A stretch of DNA of 44,017 nt from Erysipelotrichales bacterium. GTDB lineage: Bacteria > Bacillota_I > Bacilli_A > Erysipelotrichales > Erysipelotrichaceae. A program made the translations under genes and the position numbers. Below the pieces are notes generated by a model that saw only the letters and a program-made list of their open reading frames with translations, was not told the DNA's origin and did not search any database. Positions 1 to 8,112 of the stretch are shown in pieces. The stretch lies in NCBI GenBank assembly GCA_017532345.1, contig JAFXJJ010000041.1, positions 1-44,017 of the forward strand, read 5' to 3'. Each line of letters opens with the position of its first letter. Position 1 is the stretch's first letter.

Positions 1-388
1 ATTGTGGTGCACGACGAGCTCCTTTAAGACCGTATTTCTTACGTTCTTTAACACGTGAATCACGTGTAACGAAGCCTGCTGCCTTTAATTTTGGACGGTA
101 ATCAGCACTTGCTTCCATTAAAGCACGAGTGATACCATGTCTCATAGCACCAGCTTGACCTGTATAACCGCCACCGTTTACGTTGATTTGAATGTCGAAT
201 TGACCTTCAACTTCACATAATACTAATGGAGATTTAACTAGCATACGTAATGTTTCTAAAGGAAGGTATTCTTCCAATGTCTTACCATTAACTTCAATTT
301 TACCTGTACCAGGTGTTAAGAAAACACGAGCAACAGATGATTTACGACGTCCTGTACCGTTGTACATAACTTTATTAGTGTTTGCCAT
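1..388 (-). CDS. rpsI: 30S ribosomal protein S9 (3'-truncated by window edge)
   Basis: The frame gives 129 codons of S9, which lies in the 30S head with its C-terminal tail reaching toward the P-site tRNA. The N-terminus carries the signature [12 protein letters not shown], followed by [14 protein letters not shown] and LKGARRAPQ. Only about the last four residues of the usual tail are missing, cut by the window edge. ATG at 388 is preceded by AGGAGG at good spacing. The gene lies 13 bases downstream of rplM, the usual L13-S9 pair, so the two should be co-transcribed from the promoter near 904-932. Confidence 0.97.
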   Translation of the reverse strand, partial: MANTNKVMYNGTGRRKSSVARVFLTPGTGKIEVNGKTLEEYLPLETLRMLVKSPLVLCEVEGQFDIQINVNGGGYTGQAGAMRHGITRALMEASADYRPKLKAAGFVTRDSRVKERKKYGLKGARRAPQ

Positions 389-401
389 TGTTTCTTACCT
401 C

Positions 402-839
402 CTAACCCTTGATTGTTAATGCAACTGGTTTTTGAGCTGCATGTGGATGTTCTGTACCCTTGTATACGAATAAGTGTGAACGTTGTACGTTACCTAACTT
501 AGTGTGAGGAAGCATACCATGGATTGAATGTTCTACCCATTCAACTGTGTATTTTTCCTTCATAACACGTGCACTTCTTACACGTAAACCACCAGAGTAT
601 TGAGAATGGTGATAATATTTCTTATCTTCCATCTTATTCCCTGTCATAACGATTTTGTCAGCGTTTACTACGATTACATAGTCACCGCAATCAACGTTAG
701 GTGTAAATGTAGGTTTGTGTTTACCTCTTAAAATAGCTGCTACTTCAGTAGACAGACGACCCATTGTAAGACCTGTAGCATCAACGACATACCATTGACG
801 TACAACTTCAGCTGGTTTTGTAATTGTTGTTTGGCGCAT
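402..839 (-). CDS. rplM: 50S ribosomal protein L13
   Basis: This encodes a 145-residue L13, the family's normal length and an early-assembling 50S protein. Recognisable blocks are ATGLTMGRLST, LRGKHKPTFTPN and HSQYSGGLR. ATG at 839 follows AGGAGG. It is the first gene of the rplM-rpsI pair. Its upstream region holds a strong promoter and a short folded leader that resembles the L13 leader of Firmicutes, so feedback control by L13 is likely. In many Bacillota this pair follows truA directly; here a plus-strand amidase gene lies between them. Confidence 0.98.
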   Translation of the reverse strand: MRQTTITKPAEVVRQWYVVDATGLTMGRLSTEVAAILRGKHKPTFTPNVDCGDYVIVVNADKIVMTGNKMEDKKYYHHSQYSGGLRVRSARVMKEKYTVEWVEHSIHGMLPHTKLGNVQRSHLFVYKGTEHPHAAQKPVALTIKG

Positions 840-897
840 ATTCTAATATCCTCCTGACCAAATGTAGTTTCCGGGGCTACACTGGCATAAGTTGCCG
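840..897 (-). promoter_or_regulatory. Putative L13 leader RNA (autoregulatory 5' UTR of rplM)
   Basis: The transcribed strand reads AATCGGCAACTTATGCCAG followed by TGTAGCCCCGGAAACTACA, then the rplM ribosome site. Two short hairpins are visible: GGCA/TGCC and TGTAG/CTACA. Size, position and sequence fit the L13 leader class of Firmicutes, in which L13 represses its own operon. The hairpins are seen; the class assignment is from memory of the family and was not scored. Confidence 0.7.
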
Positions 898-903
898 ATT
901 TCT

Positions 904-932
904 ATTTTATTAGAGTTTAATGAAATAGTCAA
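904..932 (-). promoter_or_regulatory. Promoter of rplM-rpsI
   Basis: On the minus strand a -35 box TTGACT (927-932) lies 17 bases from a -10 box TAAAAT (904-909). It is close to the vegetative sigma consensus. The predicted start near 897 places the L13-type leader at the 5' end of the message. Confidence 0.8.
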
Positions 933-1041
933 GCAATTTTAATCAATAATTCTAACTTTTTAAACATTTTTTTATATTTAAATAAATTCTTAGTATTTCA
1001 TACTCCTAGTGTTCATAAGATATAGGGGAGGATACCACTTT

Positions 1042-2076
1042 ATGAAACAAAAAATAGTACTTTTTCTTATGCTTTTCTTACTATTTGGATGCTCTGTTGA
1101 CCCAAAAACTATCAACAATACAATTATTTACGAACTCCCCTCAACTACTAGTAAAGAATTAATTACTATTCCTGAAAATACTAATGTCGTACTATCTTTT
1201 AAGGTTTATAATTGGTGCCGTGTAACATATCAAGAAATAACTGGCTATACTGAATGCTCTAACTTAGATTTACCACCTGAAGAGATTGGTGTATTAAGTG
1301 GTAAGACCGTAATTGTAGACGCCGGACATGGTGGTAAAGACAATGGTGCCATTGTCGATAATGTACTTGAGAAAGATATTAATCGTAAGGTTTCTGATTA
1401 TTTAATTGAATACCTTAAAGAAGATGGTGCTAATGTTGTTGAAACGAGGAAGAATGATGAAACATTATACCTCTATGATAGGCCGACTATTGCTAATCTA
1501 GTAGTAGCGATTGAGAACTACATCAGGACAACAAATTCTGGTAAGAAAGATGCTATTGGCACAATTATTCTTGATTTAGAAGCAATCCTTAATGATGGTG
1601 TTGATGTATTACCATATCTATATCGTAAAGGTGAAGATATGAATGAAGAACTAAAGGAAATCTTTGAGCTAACAAACCAAATAGATGATGTTGTCTTTGT
1701 TTCTATTCATTCAAATGTCACAGGTAATGAGGAAGTATCTCTACAGGGCTTAGATATGATTCTTACTGGTAATAATGTTGCAGAGGAATATCCTGGCTAT
1801 GATTTATATAATGATGCTGAAAGAGAATTATTTGGTAATATACTAGGTCAAAATATTTCTAGTGAAGCTGACATTAATTTACGCAGAGTATACTTTGGAG
1901 ATTATGCAGTATTAAGAGAGGAAAACTTACCGAGTACACTAATTGAATTAGGGTATATGGATAATGAAGAGGACTTAAAAAAGTTAACAGATTCTGATAG
2001 TCAAAAAGCTTATGCTAGAGGAATAGAAAAAGGTATTATTGAATACTTTGAAGCAACTAAAACACTTACACAATAA
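1042..2076 (+). CDS. N-acetylmuramoyl-L-alanine amidase, lipoprotein (Amidase_3)
   Basis: The 344-residue protein should cut the amide bond between muramic acid and the stem peptide of peptidoglycan outside the membrane. Residues 1-17 form a lipoprotein signal ending in LLFGC, so Cys17 is the likely lipid anchor. Residues about 30-76 look like a divergent SH3b wall-binding domain (NWCRVTYQE...GYTECSNL). The Amidase_3 zinc and catalytic residues are present: H96 in VDAGHGGKD, E110, H223 in VSIHSN and E302 in LIELGYM. The stretch between E110 and H223 is longer than usual. ATG at 1042 was chosen because GGGGAGG precedes it; an upstream GTG in frame (1009) would include that ribosome site. It is convergent with truA. 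Confidence 0.9.
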   Translation: MKQKIVLFLMLFLLFGCSVDPKTINNTIIYELPSTTSKELITIPENTNVVLSFKVYNWCRVTYQEITGYTECSNLDLPPEEIGVLSGKTVIVDAGHGGKDNGAIVDNVLEKDINRKVSDYLIEYLKEDGANVVETRKNDETLYLYDRPTIANLVVAIENYIRTTNSGKKDAIGTIILDLEAILNDGVDVLPYLYRKGEDMNEELKEIFELTNQIDDVVFVSIHSNVTGNEEVSLQGLDMILTGNNVAEEYPGYDLYNDAERELFGNILGQNISSEADINLRRVYFGDYAVLREENLPSTLIELGYMDNEEDLKKLTDSDSQKAYARGIEKGIIEYFEATKTLTQ

Positions 2077-2100
2077 AAAAGGCATCGATTTCTCGATACC
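2075..2100 (-). terminator. Terminator of the ecf-truA operon
   Basis: On the minus strand GGTATCGA-GAAA-TCGATGCC (one G-U pair) is followed by TTTTTT. It overlaps the truA stop codon and sits in the 23-base gap to the convergent amidase gene. The plus direction lacks a good U-run. Confidence 0.85.
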
Positions 2101-2834
2101 TAGTAATTAACTTCCATTAGATACAATCCATTAGGCTCAGCATTAAATCGACATAAACGCTTATCCTTTGCCTCTAGCCATTCTTTTGCTGTCTCCGCAG
2201 TGATTGTACCTGATCCTATCGCAAATAGTGTTCCCATAATCATACGCACCATATAGCGTAAGAATCCATCACCATAGTATGTCACTACCCATTCATCACC
2301 TTCTTGATGGAATGAAATATCATAGATAGTTCTAACTTGATTAGGCTGTTCTTCCATCGTATTGGCACAATATGATGTGAAATCATGTTCGCCAACAAAT
2401 ATCTTAGCTGCATCCATCATCTTTTCAATATCATACGTTCTTTTTAATTGAGTACAATATTTATAACGATGTACATTATAATATGGCTCCATTGAGAACC
2501 TATATTGATATTTCTTAGACTTACAAGAATAACGTGCATGAAATTCTTCATCAACAGCTTCTACCTTATGAACATAGATATCATATGGTGTATTACTATT
2601 AATAGCTTGACGCCATTTATCTAACGTAATATCTAATTCTGAATCAAAATGGAATACTTGACCAACAGCATGTACTCCTGCATCAGTTCTACCGCTTGCG
2701 GAAATATATACATCATGACGATGCATCTTCGCAAGTCCTTTTTCTATTACTTGTTGAATACTATTACCATGAGGTTGACTTTGCCACCCTTTATAATTAC
2801 TACCATCGTAGCTAATCGTTACCTTTAATCTCAT
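2100..2834 (-). CDS. truA: tRNA pseudouridine(38-40) synthase
   Basis: TruA converts uridines 38-40 of the tRNA anticodon arm to pseudouridine. The 244-residue protein has the catalytic aspartate D51 in SGRTDAGVH, the N-terminal KVTISYDGSNYKGWQ and a C-terminal FLRYMVRMIMGT. ATG at 2834 overlaps the ecfT stop as ATGA, with GGAAG just upstream. An in-frame TTG at 2846 is less likely. The overlap implies translational coupling to ecfT, so truA should be expressed from the riboswitch-controlled promoter unless an internal promoter exists. Confidence 0.96.
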   Translation of the reverse strand: MRLKVTISYDGSNYKGWQSQPHGNSIQQVIEKGLAKMHRHDVYISASGRTDAGVHAVGQVFHFDSELDITLDKWRQAINSNTPYDIYVHKVEAVDEEFHARYSCKSKKYQYRFSMEPYYNVHRYKYCTQLKRTYDIEKMMDAAKIFVGEHDFTSYCANTMEEQPNQVRTIYDISFHQEGDEWVVTYYGDGFLRYMVRMIMGTLFAIGSGTITAETAKEWLEAKDKRLCRFNAEPNGLYLMEVNY

Positions 2835-3631
2835 AGTAGCTTCCAAACACCTACATTTAAGATTATTACTACAATAGTACCAACAATCAATAATGTATCA
2901 CTTGTAGTCCATTTCAACACTTTATAACGTGTTCTAGTAGCACCAGGTGCATAGCCACGTGATTCCATCGCATTCGCAAGGTCCTCAGCCTTTTGGAAGG
3001 CACTTACAAATAAAGGAACAATTAACGATAATACCGCCATAATCTTTTCTTTTAAGCTACCTTCATCTAAATCTACACCACGACTTGTTTGTGCTTTAAT
3101 AATACGATCAGTTTCCTCAATTAAGGTAGGAATGAAACGTAATGCAATACTAATCATCATCGCAATTTCATGAGCTGGTACTCCAATTTTTTTAAATGGA
3201 GCTAATAAGCATTCAATACCTAATGTTAAGTCTAGTGGTTTTGTAGTAGCTGTTAATAATGTTGTGATCATAACCATCAGCATTAAACGTACAGTAATAT
3301 ATAATGTTTGAATAATAGCACCACTATAAATACTGAAGCTACCAAGTGTCACAAGTGCTACACCATCTTTAATAACCATGGCATTCACAACAAGTAAGAA
3401 CACTAGCATAAACATCATTGGTTTCATTGCCTTCACAATGAAATCAAACTTAAGTCCTGCAAGATAAATGCATGCAACTACCGCAACACCAATAATTCCA
3501 TAACCAATAAAGCCAGCTGGAATAAAGATAGCAATTAACATTAAGAACATAGCATCTATCTTAGCTCTTGGATCTAGTCTGTGGAAAGGAGTATTTAATG
3601 GAATATAACGTCCTAAAGCAATATTCTTCAT
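2831..3631 (-). CDS. ecfT: ECF transporter transmembrane component EcfT
   Basis: EcfT is the scaffold membrane subunit that couples the two ATPases to substrate-binding S-components such as RibU, FolT or BioY. The 266-residue sequence has an N-terminal PLNTPFHRLDPRAKI block, several hydrophobic spans and the two cytoplasmic coupling motifs with Arg: TSRGVDL and ESRGYAPG. Its ATG overlaps the ecfA2 stop by one base (TAATG). No S-component gene lies in this operon, the pattern of a shared (group II) module whose S-components are encoded elsewhere. Confidence 0.95.
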   Translation of the reverse strand: MKNIALGRYIPLNTPFHRLDPRAKIDAMFLMLIAIFIPAGFIGYGIIGVAVVACIYLAGLKFDFIVKAMKPMMFMLVFLLVVNAMVIKDGVALVTLGSFSIYSGAIIQTLYITVRLMLMVMITTLLTATTKPLDLTLGIECLLAPFKKIGVPAHEIAMMISIALRFIPTLIEETDRIIKAQTSRGVDLDEGSLKEKIMAVLSLIVPLFVSAFQKAEDLANAMESRGYAPGATRTRYKVLKWTTSDTLLIVGTIVVIILNVGVWKLL

Positions 3632-4482
3632 TATTTTCTTACCTCCTTCACAATATCCTTAACAAGTGTATCAAAGTCATTAGCTTTACTTAATTTAAAG
3701 CCTCTTTCTTTCAACATTTGTTTAACCTTAATAATTGCAGGTGGTGCAATATGTAAATCATTTAATAATTCACCCTCAGCAAAGAAATCCTCTACATTAC
3801 TTTGGTGAATCATTCTACCATCTTTCATTACAACTACTTCATCACAATAGTTTAATACATGCTCCATATCATGAGTAACAATATAAATAGTCTTATTGTG
3901 CTTATTCTTTAAATCTGCAAATAACTGCATCATTTGTTTAGCACCTTGAGGGTCTAAGCCTGCTGTAGGTTCATCTAATACAATGATTTCTGGGTCCATT
4001 GCAAGTATTCCTGCGATTGCGACACGACGCTTTTGCCCACCACTTAAATCAAATGGAGAACGCATTAAATAGCTTTCATCTAAACCTACTTGTTTGATAG
4101 CCATTCTAGCACGAGCTTCTGCTTCTTCTTCACTAATGCCAAAGTTCTTAGGACCAAAGGCGATATCTCTTAGAATTGTTTCCTCAAATAATTGATACTC
4201 AGGAAATTGGAAAACAAGTCCAACTACCTTACGTAGTGATTTTAAATTTCTTGGCTTTTCATCAGCTACAATAATTCGATCATTAATATGTACTTCACCA
4301 CTAGTAGGCTTTAATAACGCATTTAAATGTTGAACTAAAGTAGATTTACCGCTACCAGTATTACCAACAATTGCCACCATTTTATGTAATGGTAATTCTA
4401 GATTTACATCATGTAATGCCACATATTCAAATGGTGAATCAGGAGAATAAATATGTCCTACATTTTTGAATTTAACTGACAT
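3631..4482 (-). CDS. ecfA2: ECF transporter ATPase EcfA2
   Basis: This is the second ATPase of the energy-coupling factor module, 283 residues. It has Walker A GNTGSGKST, Q-loop FQFPEYQLF, signature LSGGQKRRVAIAG, Walker B IIVLDEPTAGLD and the switch histidine in YIVTHDM. The C-terminal extension beyond the nucleotide-binding fold is typical of EcfA proteins and mediates dimer contacts. Its start lies within the 3' end of ecfA1 (25-base overlap), and its stop overlaps the ecfT start, so translation is tightly coupled. A1/A2 labels follow gene order. Confidence 0.95.
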   Translation of the reverse strand: MSVKFKNVGHIYSPDSPFEYVALHDVNLELPLHKMVAIVGNTGSGKSTLVQHLNALLKPTSGEVHINDRIIVADEKPRNLKSLRKVVGLVFQFPEYQLFEETILRDIAFGPKNFGISEEEAEARARMAIKQVGLDESYLMRSPFDLSGGQKRRVAIAGILAMDPEIIVLDEPTAGLDPQGAKQMMQLFADLKNKHNKTIYIVTHDMEHVLNYCDEVVVMKDGRMIHQSNVEDFFAEGELLNDLHIAPPAIIKVKQMLKERGFKLSKANDFDTLVKDIVKEVRK

Positions 4483-5288
4483 AATTCATTCACCACCTCT
4501 TCTATCAATATATCCTCGTGTACAGCTATTCCTTGGGCCTTCAGAGCCTTACTTAGCTTGTACCCGAATGGAACATCTAGATTCATAGAAACAAGCTCAG
4601 ATTCACGTTTAAGCACGTCCTCAGGCTTACCTTCCATACGTACCTTTCCTTTATCTAATACAATAACTCTATCACTCATCGCAACCTCTTCAATATCATG
4701 AGTAATTGAGATAATTGTCATATCATTCTTCTCATGGATTTCATGCACTAAGCTATTAATTTCTTCTCTTCCTAATGGATCTAACATACTTGTTGCTTCA
4801 TCAAGAATAATGATATCCGGATGCATCGCAAGTACACCTGCAATCGCTACGCGTTGCTTTTGACCTCCACTTAATTTAGTAGGTTCATGATCCAAATAAT
4901 TAATCATCCCTACTTTAGATGCATAAGTATTTATTAAATCATCCATATCTTGTTGTGGTATTTGATGATTCTCTAATCCGAATGCTATATCATCTCTAAC
5001 TGTAGAACCAATGAATTGATTATCTGGATTCTGAAATACAATTCCAATTTTACTTCTAATTTCATAAACATTATCAATATTCATTTCTAAACCATCAACA
5101 AGTATCTTTCCATACTCAGCTTCTAATAACCCCATTATTAGTTTTGCCACAGTTGATTTACCACTACCATTATGTCCAATAATAGTAGTATATTCACCTT
5201 TATTAATATATAAATTTGTACCTCTTAAAGCTGGTGTATTTTCATCATAACTAAATACAACATCTTGTAATTCTATAATTTTAGTCAT
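4458..5288 (-). CDS. ecfA1: ECF transporter ATPase EcfA1
   Basis: This is the first ATPase of the ECF module, 276 residues from the chosen start. Motifs are Walker A GHNGSGKST, Q-loop FQNPDNQFIGST, signature LSGGQKQRVAIAG, Walker B IIILDEATSMLD and ITHDIEE. Two ATGs compete. The one at 5288 (MTKIIEL) has GAGGA six bases upstream and matches the family's N-terminus; the one at 5294 (MYMTK) would use GAAGGA. The gene begins just after an FMN riboswitch and its terminator hairpin, so it should be expressed when flavin is scarce. Confidence 0.95.
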   Translation of the reverse strand: MTKIIELQDVVFSYDENTPALRGTNLYINKGEYTTIIGHNGSGKSTVAKLIMGLLEAEYGKILVDGLEMNIDNVYEIRSKIGIVFQNPDNQFIGSTVRDDIAFGLENHQIPQQDMDDLINTYASKVGMINYLDHEPTKLSGGQKQRVAIAGVLAMHPDIIILDEATSMLDPLGREEINSLVHEIHEKNDMTIISITHDIEEVAMSDRVIVLDKGKVRMEGKPEDVLKRESELVSMNLDVPFGYKLSKALKAQGIAVHEDILIEEVVNELCQLNSKM

Positions 5289-5312
5289 ATACATTCCTCA
5301 TTTCCTTCAAAT

Positions 5313-5334
5313 TAAAAAAGGTTTTAAAAACCTT
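5313..5334 (-). terminator. Riboswitch expression-platform terminator upstream of ecfA1
   Basis: On the minus strand AAGGTTTT-T-AAAACCTT is followed by TTTTTTAAT. It lies between the FMN aptamer and the ecfA1 start and is positioned to stop transcription when FMN is bound. A competing pairing of AACTTC (about 5354-5360) with GAAGGTT at the base of the terminator is plausible as the antiterminator. Confidence 0.85.
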
Positions 5335-5359
5335 CGGAGTTTGCTTATTAAAGGAAGTT

Positions 5360-5470
5360 TACCTTCTATCATCCAGACTTTACTGTCGCCATCGGAATCG
5401 CACCGATTCAACCTTGGTAGGCTCGCGGGGTATACCGCCGGTAGGGAATTTCACCCATCCCCGAAGTAGT
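5360..5470 (-). promoter_or_regulatory. FMN riboswitch (RFN element) controlling ecfA1-ecfA2-ecfT-truA
   Basis: The minus strand carries the hallmark blocks of the RFN aptamer in order: CTTCGGGG, TGAAATTCCCTACCGGCGG, CCCGCGAGCC, a GAATCGGTGCGATTCCGAT hairpin, then GCGACAGTAAAGTCTGGAT and a closing GATAGAAG that pairs back to CTTC. FMN binding normally promotes termination. Here the target is the shared ECF energizing module rather than riboflavin synthesis genes or ribU, which suits riboflavin uptake. Identity of the aptamer is close to certain; the mode (transcriptional OFF switch) is inferred from the following hairpin. Confidence 0.96.
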
Positions 5471-5479
5471 AACGGATAC

Positions 5480-5507
5480 ATTATAGCACATTACTTTAAA
5501 AAGTAAA
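5480..5507 (-). promoter_or_regulatory. Promoter of the riboswitch-ecf operon
   Basis: On the minus strand TTTACT (5502-5507) lies 16 bases from a perfect TATAAT (5480-5485). The start near 5473 falls just before the aptamer's first stem. With the terminator after rplQ, it makes the ecf-truA operon a separate unit from the ribosomal operon. Confidence 0.8.
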
Positions 5508-5525
5508 TACTCATACATAATGTAA

Positions 5526-5550
5526 ATAAAAACCCGGAATAATCCGGGTT
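5526..5550 (-). terminator. Terminator of the S10-spc-alpha operon after rplQ
   Basis: On the minus strand AACCCGGA-TTAT-TCCGGGTT is followed by TTTATTT, an eight-pair GC-rich stem right after the rplQ stop. It marks the end of the ribosomal transcript. Confidence 0.9.
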
Positions 5551-5558
5551 AATTATAA

Positions 5559-5924
5559 TTAGTCAATAAATTCGATTACAGAAACTGGAGCATTGTCACC
5601 TTTACGGTTACCAATTTTAGTAATACGAGTATATCCACCTTTACGGTCAGCATACTTAGGACCATATACGCTAAATAGTTTTTGAAGAGCAGTTTGATTT
5701 GTCTCTTTATCAACTACAATATCGCGTACAAAGCTAGCAGCTTGACGACGTGCATGTAAATCACCACGTTTAGCTAGTGTTACTAATTCTTCAACAACAC
5801 TACGTAATTCTTTAGCACGTGTATCTGTAGTTTCAATACGACCGTATTGGATTAAGCTTGTTGCTTGATTACGTAACATTGCTTTACGATGATCAGCAGT
5901 CATTCCCAATTTACGATTTCTCAT
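5559..5924 (-). CDS. rplQ: 50S ribosomal protein L17
   Basis: L17 is a 50S protein near the peptide exit region; 121 residues is a normal bacterial length. The N-terminal [19 protein letters not shown] and the C-terminal [18 protein letters not shown] are diagnostic. It follows rpoA by 18 bases, with a ribosome site in the gap, and is the last gene before the operon terminator. This rpsM-rpsK-rpoA-rplQ order is the standard alpha operon. Confidence 0.98.
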   Translation of the reverse strand: MRNRKLGMTADHRKAMLRNQATSLIQYGRIETTDTRAKELRSVVEELVTLAKRGDLHARRQAASFVRDIVVDKETNQTALQKLFSVYGPKYADRKGGYTRITKIGNRKGDNAPVSVIEFID

Positions 5925-5942
5925 TGTTTAGCCTCCTAATAA

Positions 5943-6902
5943 TTAGTCGTTGATTTTAAAGCTTAAGCCTAAATCAATCAACTTATCCTTAACTTCTTTA
6001 AGTGATTTCTTACCTAGATTTCTAACTCTCATCATTTCATCTTCAGTCTTTTGTGTAAGTTCTTCAACTGTTTGAATACCTGCACGTTTTAGACAGTTAT
6101 ATGAACGAACTGATAAGTCTAAATCCTCGATAATCATTACCATACCCTTGTTACCAACTTCACCGCCAGCATCCTTCATAGCATTTTCCATTTCTGCTAC
6201 TGATTCATTTAACTCAACAATTAAGTCTAAATGATCACGTAGAATCTTTGCAGCTAATGATAATGATTTTTGTGGATTGATACTACCATCAGTCCAAATA
6301 TCAAAGATAACACGATCAAAGTTTGCATTTTGTCCCACACGAGTTTGTTCAACTGCGTATGCAACCTTTGTGATAGGTGTGTAAATAGCATCAGTATAAA
6401 TAATACCGATAGTTTGATTTTGGCTTTGATATAAGTTCTTGTTTTGATCAGCACTTACATAGCCACGACCATTACGAGCATATAATTCCATTTCAAGTGA
6501 TCCGCCCTCTTCAAGAGTACAGATTACATGATCAGGATTTAAAATAGTAACATTAGTTGGACATTCGATATCTCCAGCAGTTACTGTCATTGGTCCTCTT
6601 TTTGAAATACGTAGAGTGTAAACTTCATCATCTTCAATTTTAATGATTAAACCTTTGATGTTTAAAATCATTGCAGTTACATCTTCTACGATTCCAGGGA
6701 TTGCTGTAAATTCATGGTAAATTCCAGGAATTTGAATACTATATACAGCTCCACCTGGTAAAGAAGAGAGTAATACACGTCTTAAAGCATTACCAATTGT
6801 TTGTCCGAAACCTCTAGCTAGTGGTTCAACCACAAATCTACCATAGTTTTCAGATTCAACGTAATCCTTTACTTCAAAGTTAGCGCGTTCAAACTGTTGC
6901 AT
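5943..6902 (-). CDS. rpoA: DNA-directed RNA polymerase alpha subunit
   Basis: RpoA nucleates RNA polymerase assembly and contacts promoter UP elements. The 319 residues split into the N-terminal dimerization domain (LARGFGQTIGNALRRVLLSS near residues 27-46), a linker around 230-250 and the C-terminal domain (EDLDLSVRSYNCLKRAGI and RNLGKKSLKEVKDKL). Length is normal. It sits between rpsK and rplQ as in other Bacillota. Its start lies 36 bases after rpsK, with GGAGGG in the gap. Confidence 0.98.
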   Translation of the reverse strand: MQQFERANFEVKDYVESENYGRFVVEPLARGFGQTIGNALRRVLLSSLPGGAVYSIQIPGIYHEFTAIPGIVEDVTAMILNIKGLIIKIEDDEVYTLRISKRGPMTVTAGDIECPTNVTILNPDHVICTLEEGGSLEMELYARNGRGYVSADQNKNLYQSQNQTIGIIYTDAIYTPITKVAYAVEQTRVGQNANFDRVIFDIWTDGSINPQKSLSLAAKILRDHLDLIVELNESVAEMENAMKDAGGEVGNKGMVMIIEDLDLSVRSYNCLKRAGIQTVEELTQKTEDEMMRVRNLGKKSLKEVKDKLIDLGLSFKIND

Positions 6903-6938
6903 GTGAATCCCTCCTCATCGCGTTACACTTACTAATTA

Positions 6939-7337
6939 CTATCCACGAGGACGTTTTGGTGGACGACATCCGTTATGTGGGATAGGTGTTACATCATTGA
7001 TTACTGTGATTTCTAATCCAGCAGTTTGTAATGAACGAACAGCAGCTTCACGTCCTGGACCTGGTCCCTTAACGTTAACTTCTACTGATTTCATACCATG
7101 ATCCATTGATGCTTTACCTGCAGCTTCTGCAGCCATTTGAGCAGCAAATGGTGTTGATTTTCTTGAACCTTTAAAACCTAATGCTCCTGCACTTGACCAA
7201 GAGATTACATTTCCAGCTTCGTCAGTGATTGTTACAATAGTGTTATTAAAAGTTGAATGAATATGAGCTACACCTTTGGCAACGTTCTTACGAGCACGAC
7301 GTTTACCACGTGTTGCACCTTTTTTAACTTGTGCCAT
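6939..7337 (-). CDS. rpsK: 30S ribosomal protein S11
   Basis: S11 is a 132-residue protein of the 30S platform that contacts mRNA near the Shine-Dalgarno helix. Conserved blocks are [45 protein letters not shown] and the C-terminal [24 protein letters not shown] precedes the ATG at 7337, 25 bases after rpsM. Confidence 0.98.
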   Translation of the reverse strand: MAQVKKGATRGKRRARKNVAKGVAHIHSTFNNTIVTITDEAGNVISWSSAGALGFKGSRKSTPFAAQMAAEAAGKASMDHGMKSVEVNVKGPGPGREAAVRSLQTAGLEITVINDVTPIPHNGCRPPKRPRG

Positions 7338-7362
7338 TTCTAATTTCCTCCTTTATTATCCA

Positions 7363-7728
7363 CTATTTCTTCTTACCAGCTACAGTACGACGTGGACCTT
7401 TGCGAGTACGAGCATTTGTTTTTGTACGTTGACCACGAACTGGTAATCCCTTACGATGACGAGTTCCGCGGTAGCAACCGATTTCCATTAAACGTTTGAT
7501 ATTAAGGTTAACTTCACGACGTAAGTCACCTTCTACTTTGATTTTATCTACTTCTTGACGAATAGCATTAACTTGTTCTTCTGATAAATCCTTAACGCGG
7601 ATACTTTCATCGATTCCACAAGTTGCTAAGATTTGTTCAGCCGTAGTACGACCGATACCGTAAACATAAGTTAAAGACACTACTACGCGTTTATCGCGTG
7701 GAATGTCAATTCCTGCAATACGTGCCAT
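7363..7728 (-). CDS. rpsM: 30S ribosomal protein S13
   Basis: S13 forms intersubunit bridges at the head of the 30S subunit and touches P-site tRNA. The 121-residue sequence starts [16 protein letters not shown], continues [12 protein letters not shown] and ends in the basic [18 protein letters not shown] tail. A GGAGGT site precedes the ATG. It is the first gene of the alpha operon portion and follows rpmJ. Confidence 0.98.
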   Translation of the reverse strand: MARIAGIDIPRDKRVVVSLTYVYGIGRTTAEQILATCGIDESIRVKDLSEEQVNAIRQEVDKIKVEGDLRREVNLNIKRLMEIGCYRGTRHRKGLPVRGQRTKTNARTRKGPRRTVAGKKK

Positions 7729-7740
7729 AAATTACCTCCA

Positions 7741-7857
7741 TTAGTTTCCTTGTCTTTGTTTGTGTTTTGGATTTTCGCAAATTACCATAACACGGCCTTT
7801 TCTTTTGATAATACGACATTTATCACAGATTGGCTTAACTGATGGTCTAACTTTCAT
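7741..7857 (-). CDS. rpmJ: 50S ribosomal protein L36 (zinc-binding type)
   Basis: This short gene encodes 38 residues, beginning [14 protein letters not shown] and ending KHKQRQGN. The zinc ligands C11, C14, C27 and H32 are all present, so this is the zinc-containing (C+) form. ATG at 7857 has GGAGG upstream, and the stop TAA is at 7741-7743. It lies between infA and rpsM, its standard place. Some genomes carry a second zinc-free copy for zinc limitation; none is visible here. Confidence 0.97.
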   Translation of the reverse strand: MKVRPSVKPICDKCRIIKRKGRVMVICENPKHKQRQGN

Positions 7858-7878
7858 GCGTTTTACCTCCTCGCCGAC

Positions 7879-8097
7879 TTATTTATGTCGGAATGTAATG
7901 CGCCCACGTGTTAAATCGTATGGTGAGATTTCTACGGTTACACGATCGCCCGGTAAAATGCGAATGTAGTTCATACGGATTTTACCAGAAACGTGAGCTA
8001 AAATTTCGTGCCCGTTTTCAAGTTTAACTTTGAACATGGCATTGGGAAGAGTGTCTTCCACGATCCCCGTGATTTCAATTACATCTTGTTTACCCAT
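7879..8097 (-). CDS. infA: Translation initiation factor IF-1
   Basis: IF-1 blocks the ribosomal A site during initiation. The 72-residue OB-fold protein begins [19 protein letters not shown] and contains [19 protein letters not shown] and [14 protein letters not shown] at 8097 was chosen: it gives the family's exact 72-residue length and has AGGAGGG upstream, whereas an in-frame TTG at 8103 adds two residues. The map-infA-rpmJ order is standard. Confidence 0.97.
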   Translation of the reverse strand: MGKQDVIEITGIVEDTLPNAMFKVKLENGHEILAHVSGKIRMNYIRILPGDRVTVEISPYDLTRGRITFRHK

Positions 8098-8112
8098 TAC
8101 CAATATCCCTCC

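Noticed and set aside
6254..6454. Short minus-strand frame within rpoA
   Set aside because: It is a frame-shifted reading of rpoA with no start signal, and rpoA itself is complete.
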